From: Kalaharituber pfeilii
Taxonomy: Eukaryota > Ascomycota > Pezizomycetes > Pezizales > Pezizaceae
Assembly: GCA_015179045.1 (NCBI GenBank)
Contig: WHUZ01000009.1
Coordinates: forward strand, 744,001-808,000
Direction of reading: 5' to 3'
DNA: 64,000 bases
The position numbers and the translations under genes are program-made. The notes below the pieces were generated by a model. The model did not search any database, was not told where the DNA came from, and saw only the letters and a program-made list of their open reading frames with translations. This document shows, one piece after another, positions 58,425 through 64,000 of this stretch. Within the stretch, counting starts at the first letter, position 1; every line of letters begins with the position of its first letter.

Positions 58425-59704
58425 TCGCTGGTTCGGACTGCCGCCTCCTCCACGGAGGGAGCCCCCCAAGCGCTCCCAGATACCAAACTGGTATCATCTA
58501 GACGAGGTAGACAAAAAAGCTTTCTTTAGGCGCGTCGCTGCGTATTGGAAAGCCAATATGGCCGAAGAAGACGACCCGAAGAAAGGGTCATTCATCTGTT
58601 TCACGTTCGGAGATGACCTAGACGACCCCGACTGTCGATACGGGGGTCCAGACGAACAACAGGTGACCGGAGCCCCCCCCACCACGACAGCGATGATGAT
58701 AGGCTTCAGCCCCATCACCACCATAGATACGGAGCCGCCGGAGCTCATACCCGAATCTCAGCCACTGGGGCTCAGCCCCATCACGTGGATAGAGACGCCC
58801 CCGGCAGTCCCACCGCCACCACCGAAGAGATCGACCTCCCCCCCAGCGGCAACACCCCCGACCGCCGCCCCCACCTCAAGCAGAAAGCGCAAGGGCAAGA
58901 CGCCGTCCCCCCAAGACGCGTATGCCATAAAGCGCCAGTTGAGCGACGAGGAGGCAAGGAAGATTGCCTCGGCAACCCACCCAGCCCCCTCCGCGACCAC
59001 GACACCGAGTCCCCCCACCTCCGGGAGGCACCAAGGAAAGCTGCCAAGCCAAGACGCAGCTTTCAAGCGCCATCTCAGGGACAAAGCACCGGAACCGTCG
59101 ACTTCCCGACGTACACCCCAAGCCGCCACTAAACCCTCCCCGACAACACTTGACGTCCCCACCAAATCTGGCATCGTTGTGCACGGCATAGCCCTGAGGA
59201 AGAATTTGGACAACGTGCGACGATGGCTGACCGCGGACAATAAAGACCTGAAGTAGATTGTCGGGAACAGATGGTTGAGGACGAAAGACATACTTATCGG
59301 AGAAGGAAAAAAGACAAGCTCCGTAGTGGTATACTTGGAGGACCAACGGGATATTGACAAGGTAGGACTCGGAGGAAGATGGCTCAAGGCGAGCCAGTAC
59401 GAGGTGGAAAGAGGACGGAGATGAGACAGACCGCTGGCCGCTCCCCCCGCAACACAATAGAAACCGCGGGCATCATGTACCTAAACGTTAGTTAGTTTTT
59501 CTTTTCTTTTAATAAACCCTCGCCATAGCCCGAAGGGCGGCATGCGAGTATTGATATAAAAAAAAAAAAAAATTGCTGGTTCGGAAAGTATTGGAACGCT
59601 GCATAAAACGTATGCGCTATTCCCCTTTTGGAATAGTGCGAAGTGGGATGAATTTACCGCGCATACGATTTTTGCAGCTTTCCAAATACTTTCCGAACCA
59701 GCGA
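58425..59704. mobile_element. MITE family J, copy 2, split by a LINE
   Basis: The left tip TCGCTGGTTCGGA (58425-58437) continues, after the LINE, as AAGTATTGGAACGCTGCATA (59586 on) to AATACTTTCCGAACCAGCGA (ending 59704). Removing the LINE and one 11-bp duplication restores a hairpin like copy 1. Confidence 0.88.
58438..59574 (+). mobile_element. Longest ORF1-only LINE copy (type 1 tail), inserted in MITE J
   Basis: The open frame enters at the 5' truncation (58438) and runs to TAG at 59254. It then continues in the same frame past that single stop to TGA at ~59422. It encodes a Pro/Thr-rich ORF1 body (KRSTSPPAATPP, SRKRKGKTPSPQDAYAIKRQ) and the C-terminal domain (HGIALRKNLDNVRRWLTADN; GEGKKTSSVVVYLEDQ; VGLGGRWLKASQYEVERGRR). 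A ~100-bp UTR, the hairpin and A14 follow. GCTGGTTCGGA is duplicated at 58427-58437 and 59575-59585. No ORF2 is present. Confidence 0.92.
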
Positions 59705-59814
59705 GTATTATTGCTTGCCACTTTAACCTTATCATAACCCGTTATTATTTCCTATCTACATATAGACATTCCTCAACCACTGCATGCTCATCCTCTTCTA
59801 GTGGTCCGCCCAAT

Positions 59815-59867
59815 GGGGTACTAATGCACAACATGCGCTATGTCCGAATAAATATTTACTAGCTAGT
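59815..59867. mobile_element. Half of a family A MITE
   Basis: GGGGTACTAATGCACAACAT...TATGTCCGAATAAATATTTA then CTAGCTAG and TA: the right half of a family A element with a small deletion. Confidence 0.65.
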
Positions 59868-59999
59868 AGAATAGACTTCTAAGAATAATACCATGAAGCA
59901 ATGTTGACTTATTTTTTTTTATGGAGGTGTTTTCAAGGTAATGAGTCTTGGCTTAGCAAAGCAAGTATAATATATACTTTAGTCTAACAGAAAATCACT

Positions 60000-60462
60000 A
60001 ACGAAATTGGAATAGTAACTTGTATATGAAGGATTCCCCCTACCACTTTGCACCCCCTACCATTTTGTTTTGTCCGGAACTTGTCGATGTCTTTTATGTA
60101 CGTATGAATGTAATTCCTTAGTACCATAAGCTAGCCTCTCCTCTCTCTCGTCATTCAAATGTTTTTAAGTTCTACTTCTTCCCGCCATGCTCGTTTTACC
60201 TGTGCAAGTCTCTCCAGATGCCGTGCCTGCGTGCTTTTCCTTCCTGAAGGGCATTGTACCAGCTGCAGATTAATTAATTGAATTGAATATTGGATCATAT
60301 TTACCTATCCTAGCGATTTAAGCGACAGGGTGGATAAAGGTGTTGTGTACTGCCCTCGATGCAAAAGAAACATTCTCAGACGGAACAAAATTAGGGAGAG
60401 ACATGTGCTTAGTCATCCAACCAGATGACTCAAAGATGTCCCCAACCATAGCTTGATTGTGG
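60000..60462. mobile_element. Partial, interrupted copy of element H
   Basis: Shares AATTCCTTAGTACCATAAG and GATTTAAGCGACAGGGTGG with 36780-36850. It ends at GATGTCCCCAACCATA, the element H terminus, at ~60435-60452. Internal DNA differs. The left edge is approximate. Confidence 0.6.
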
Positions 60463-61140
60463 TGGATTAGGTAAGCGCTAGCGTGCTATAAACAAGTCGT
60501 CAAAATGCGATCTGTACTCCAATCTATTGGCTTGCTGTGGCTATCGGGTGATCAGGCCGAATCGTTACTAGCAGCATTAAGGGTCGGCTACCAGGTGGAT
60601 ATCATCTTCTGAGTAGGCCTTGAAGGTACGACCGAACAATAATAGGTAATAGTCGAGGTAGACAATCGTTGGCTAAGGTATTCTATCAAAGACACAGTGT
60701 GGGATAATGAGAGAAATTGCCGGCGGAGAGCTTGGTCATTTCTTGGCTTACGGTCAAGGTCTGGCTTAGTCATACGCCGGCGATATATAGGCGAAGGTGT
60801 GGACGCAGTTAGTGGGAGATGTCCAAGCAGCGTGTTTTCTTTTCTTCTTTCTGCAGACTTGCTTGCTATACATTGCCTACGTTACATAATATGAATTGAT
60901 TGCCTTTGCCTGCCTCACTGCTCCGCCAAGTCTAGACCCGGTCCTTTCGTACATGCAGACGTAGTATCATCGTATACCTTCTGCCTGTTGACAACAGTAG
61001 TGAAGGTGTCCCAATGGTTTCCATGGGAATCTCTAATGCTGCTTTCAGTCCCATTACGTCTCCAGGCTTCATGTGTAAGTTATGATCGTAGGATCCAATG
61101 CATATCACGCGAAAAAACAATTCTCTCGCATAGCCATGCA
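60463..61140. other. Intergenic
   Basis: Short ORFs only; nothing recognised. Confidence 0.35.
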
Positions 61141-61195
61141 CCTCCATAGCCCATATGCATAGTCGGCACGCGGGTAATCATTAAAAAAAAAAAAA
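61141..61195 (+). mobile_element. LINE tail-only insertion (type 1, hairpin loop expanded)
   Basis: CCTCCATAGCCCATATGCATAGTCGGCACGCGGGTAATCATT then A13. The loop is longer than in other copies. The flanks (GCCATGC and ACCATGC) hint at a duplication but are not conclusive. Confidence 0.7.
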
Positions 61196-61414
61196 GGCTA
61201 CCATGCCCTCACTAGCGTCAGTTGCAATTTTGTCAACATCAATGGCCCGTAGAATCTACATAAAATGCTAGTCTCGTAACCAGAATGCCATGTACAGTAC
61301 CCTATATCCCCGTCCGTCTTATTCTTTCATAATATTAACGTACTGTTCATTCAATTCTATACCTAAAAAAGATATTTTAGCTCTCCATAACTCCCAAACT
61401 CTAATAGCATGTTT

Positions 61415-61469
61415 CGCCATAACCCAACCGGCGGCCCGCGATTAGTGAAAAAATTGAAAAACAAAAAAA
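61415..61469 (+). mobile_element. Diverged LINE tail (type 1)
   Basis: TCGCCATAACCCAACCGGCGGCCCGCGATTAGTG and an A-rich end. The hairpin is recognisable but altered; no duplication identified. Confidence 0.5.
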
Positions 61470-61749
61470 GACATCGACATCATCATATTGAATCCCTCAT
61501 AATAGAGCAGGTATCAGAAACCAAGCATCGCAGTTCCATCCCATGCTGGCAGCCCGGAACATTCTTTTAACTTGTTCAACTGCATACGAATGTCATGTTT
61601 CCTGTCCCATTGCCAAGTATCAACTGCCATGTACCTTTTAAGGCTCTCAGTGTAGTTGTTTAACTGCACTTGAATCAAACCATTCCATACAGTAGCCACA
61701 CCATTCAAGCACGGCAAAACCCACTGTCGCTGTGCATCATTGACTTCTG

Positions 61750-62880
61750 CGGCCTGAACTGATTATTGATATGGTCTGGATTCGATCAAACTAGTAGAGC
61801 GCCGGTGCGGTGGTAACCACGGTACCGATGGAAAGAATAAGGCCAAACGCGGACCGGAGCGGTACTCATCGGTAGGGCCACATGCATAGGATCAGGAAGC
61901 GAATTACATTTAAGAAGCGAGATGTGGATGTATAGGCTCAGTTGGAAGGTGAAGGTGGCCTATAAATTGTATGTAGATAGGACTGTGGAAGCAAGAAAGA
62001 AGCAAGAGACATGGACAGACATGGACACGCACAGACAAGACAATTGAAGACCCTTTCCTTGACATTCGATCATTGAGGCCACCCTTGAGGCTTCGTTCCG
62101 CCAGCTCTAGATACCGGTACCCGTGCGAAACAGTGGATGCTGTTGAGCCGTCATCACACCGAGAACATTCCTTCAGATGGCTTGCCCAGCTTTGAGAGGT
62201 GCGCTTGAGAGCATTCAACAATTTGGATATCCTGTGCAGCGTCATTGACTTCTAGCTCGCACTGGACATTGATCTTCGTATTCCGCAAATAGGAAAAAAA
62301 AAAAGAAAATCCAACAGCAGCCAGTGCCCCAAATGGCGGACTCTCATCATCAGTCATCTCTGCTCTTAAATTCGACTTCCCCTGGCATTCAGAGGTGATG
62401 TGTTCAATTGTATCACAAGCTCCAAGCCTTCCTTACATTCACAAGCTCTGTACATTGGTCTCCAAATTGCAGATATTCTACATTGACTGCTCAAACCCTG
62501 CTTTGAATCGAACGCCGTATATAACGTCGCCTCGACTCGAGGTTTGTGGGGCAGCTGTCGAGGCCTAGGTTTGGCGACAGAGGCATTCGTACCTGGGTTG
62601 AAATTCAAAGATTATAAAAATGCTTTTGAGTTCCCCCCGTGGACAAATGTGGAAACATGAGGCCTGTGGGGCGCCGTATTGATTTGTCATCTCCCAAGCC
62701 ACCTCATGTAAGTGTGGAAGGTATTTGTTTCCATGCACCGCAAAGGTGCAAAATTCTGTGCATCAAGAAATATCCTCTGCAGTGTGATCAAGGGCTGAAA
62801 TTGATACCAACCAATATTCAAGAATACTTAGTGTCCGACGTAGAATATGCAAGCTTTGATTGACATCACAAGTCTGGATT
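61750..62880 (-). pseudogene. Frameshifted paralogue of the orphan gene at 54881-55564
   Basis: 62157-62380 encodes TSECQGKSNLRAEMTDDE and AAQDIQIVECSQAHLSKLGK...EGMFSV, matching the C-terminus of the 54.9-kb protein. 62400-62608 encodes TNASVAKPRPRQLPHKPRVE, matching its middle. A frameshift near 62410 separates the two and brings an early stop. Homology continues downstream (61755-61800, GATATGGTCTGGATTCGATC, interrupted by ~340 bp) and upstream (~62690-62800). The copy has diverged substantially, so the duplication is not recent. Confidence 0.65.
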
Positions 62881-62964
62881 GGCACAAACACCTCAACCAA
62901 CGTTGCCAGGTTTTTCAAGTAAGCATCATTAGGTAGTAAGAAGTAGAGCGTAAGAAAGTGAGGC

Positions 62965-63025
62965 TTTTTTTTTTTTTTTTTTTATTTCATTACTCGCATG
63001 CCGCCTGTAAGGCTATGGCGAGGAA
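62965..63025 (-). mobile_element. LINE tail-only insertion (type 1)
   Basis: A ~19-T tract, ATTTCATTACTCGCATGCCG, then the rest of the hairpin. AAAGTGAGGC is duplicated at 62955-62964 and 63026-63035. The insert is 61 bp. Confidence 0.9.
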
Positions 63026-63035
63026 AAAGTGAGGC

Positions 63036-64000
63036 ATGGTAATGTTTAGCTACTTAGGTAAATATTTCCGAGTGCATACCTGGAATTACGCTTCTTTACA
63101 CCTGTAATCTGTTACTTTGGCCTGTTTTTCTTTCATATATTGATCTCAGACTTTTTGGATTCTTACTCATATAAAGGTTATTTAGTGTGCTCTAGTAGCG
63201 CAGTGTCAATTGCGATGTTCCGATACAATTAGCTATTGACTCTTCAAGTGACGAATTTCTTGACGTTACCTTTACCTTTCCTAGCCTATAACAACTTAGA
63301 AAAAGGACTAACATATGGTCAACATCAAGACAAGACAATGTGTTCCCAAATTCTCAACTGTAACAATTTCAAATCCCCTGAATACAGAGGCGTTGATTTC
63401 CTGCCTGTTCGTTGCCAGGCAGACAACATTGTAGACAAATGAGATAATAGAATACAAGCCCTTCAACGATGTCTATCACCCACCCAGGGCCCGCCTAATA
63501 GGCCTCTAACTCCAAGAGTTTCACTGCCATTATCACAAACACTAACACCTTACTCTCCACTAATTTTCTCTGTAACAACCTGCCTCTGAAAGCTGTACTG
63601 CCCGCATGAGACGCTCTGACCCTCCTGCCACAAACATTTTGCTGTTAAAGCTTATGTATAGTCTATGCTTGAGGTGCCTAGCATGTCTCTCCTATATTGA
63701 GCCCCTGCGGTAAACATTTTCCCAATGACATATGAGTAGTACTCCCAGCATTACGAGTCCTGAGTTCGTATGTAGCTTTCTCTCACGTATGTATCCGTGT
63801 GTATTATAGTCTAGCTGGGCTGTAGAGTACACGAATACTGAGCAAAAACGAAACGGAACAAAAAAAAAGGTTTCCCAGCGCCAATGAGTTCTTTGCCCAG
63901 AGCCCGACCAACCACGTTAACGTGACATCCCTCAAGCTACTTGCACACTTCTGCGATTGGCCTCGGCACTTCCTCGGCCACTATCCCGCGCGAGGCAGTC
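63036..64000. other. Intergenic to the window end
   Basis: No convincing gene, repeat end or RNA gene. Confidence 0.4.

Noticed and set aside
58758..59457. Long minus-strand ORFs (209 and 193 codons)
   Set aside because: They are reverse shadows of the GC-rich LINE ORF1.

Overview
The window looks like a nuclear contig of a filamentous ascomycete. Genes are split by short GT-AG introns, a Zn2Cys6 regulator and a fungal-type quinate-repressor module are present, and the intergenic DNA is packed with LINE and small inverted-repeat (TIR) transposon debris. That repeat load would suit a repeat-rich Pezizomycete such as a truffle relative, but this placement is only an inference.

Layout. (1) 1-690: possible 3' end of an unrecognised gene. 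(2) 1275-2889: a 686-bp element with perfect 40-bp terminal inverted repeats, then an A-rich tract with three tandem ~90-bp repeats. (3) 2890-8575, minus strand: a 1,733-aa three-exon gene joining a dehydroshikimate-dehydratase-like barrel, an HPPD-like (VOC) domain, and a QutR-like tail of degenerate shikimate-kinase, type I dehydroquinase and shikimate-dehydrogenase domains. (4) 8576-15126: no convincing gene. (5) 15127-16806, minus: a secreted, probably GPI-anchored protein with 20-residue tandem repeats. (6) 17-28.8 kb: a transposon graveyard including a three-level nest. (7) 28802-34929, plus: a six-exon Zn2Cys6 transcription factor of 1,555 aa whose zinc cluster is split by an intron. 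(8) 38494-40018, minus: a four-exon MDR quinone oxidoreductase (RTN4IP1-like). (9) 45063-46400, plus: a four-exon secreted aldose 1-epimerase. (10) 47.5-49.6 kb, minus: a decayed Crinkler/RHS-like P-loop NTPase gene with a LINE tail inserted in it. (11) 54881-55564, minus: an orphan gene with a frameshifted paralogue at 62.2-62.6 kb.

The most unusual thing is the retrotransposon population. Two LINE 3'-tail types, each a short hairpin followed by poly(A), occur about 18 times. Many copies are flanked by recognisable 9-13 bp target-site duplications. A large group is only 44-71 bp long, just hairpin plus poly(A), and most of these break at the base of the hairpin. Another group carries the LINE ORF1 C-terminal domain placed directly before the tail with no ORF2, like mammalian HAL1 elements. 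Several copies sit inside other transposons or inside the Crinkler-like pseudogene, which gives a relative insertion order.

Gene models were built by hand from splice signals and frame continuity. For the four multi-exon genes the joined exons are divisible by three and give uninterrupted proteins. No tRNA, rRNA or CRISPR array was found.
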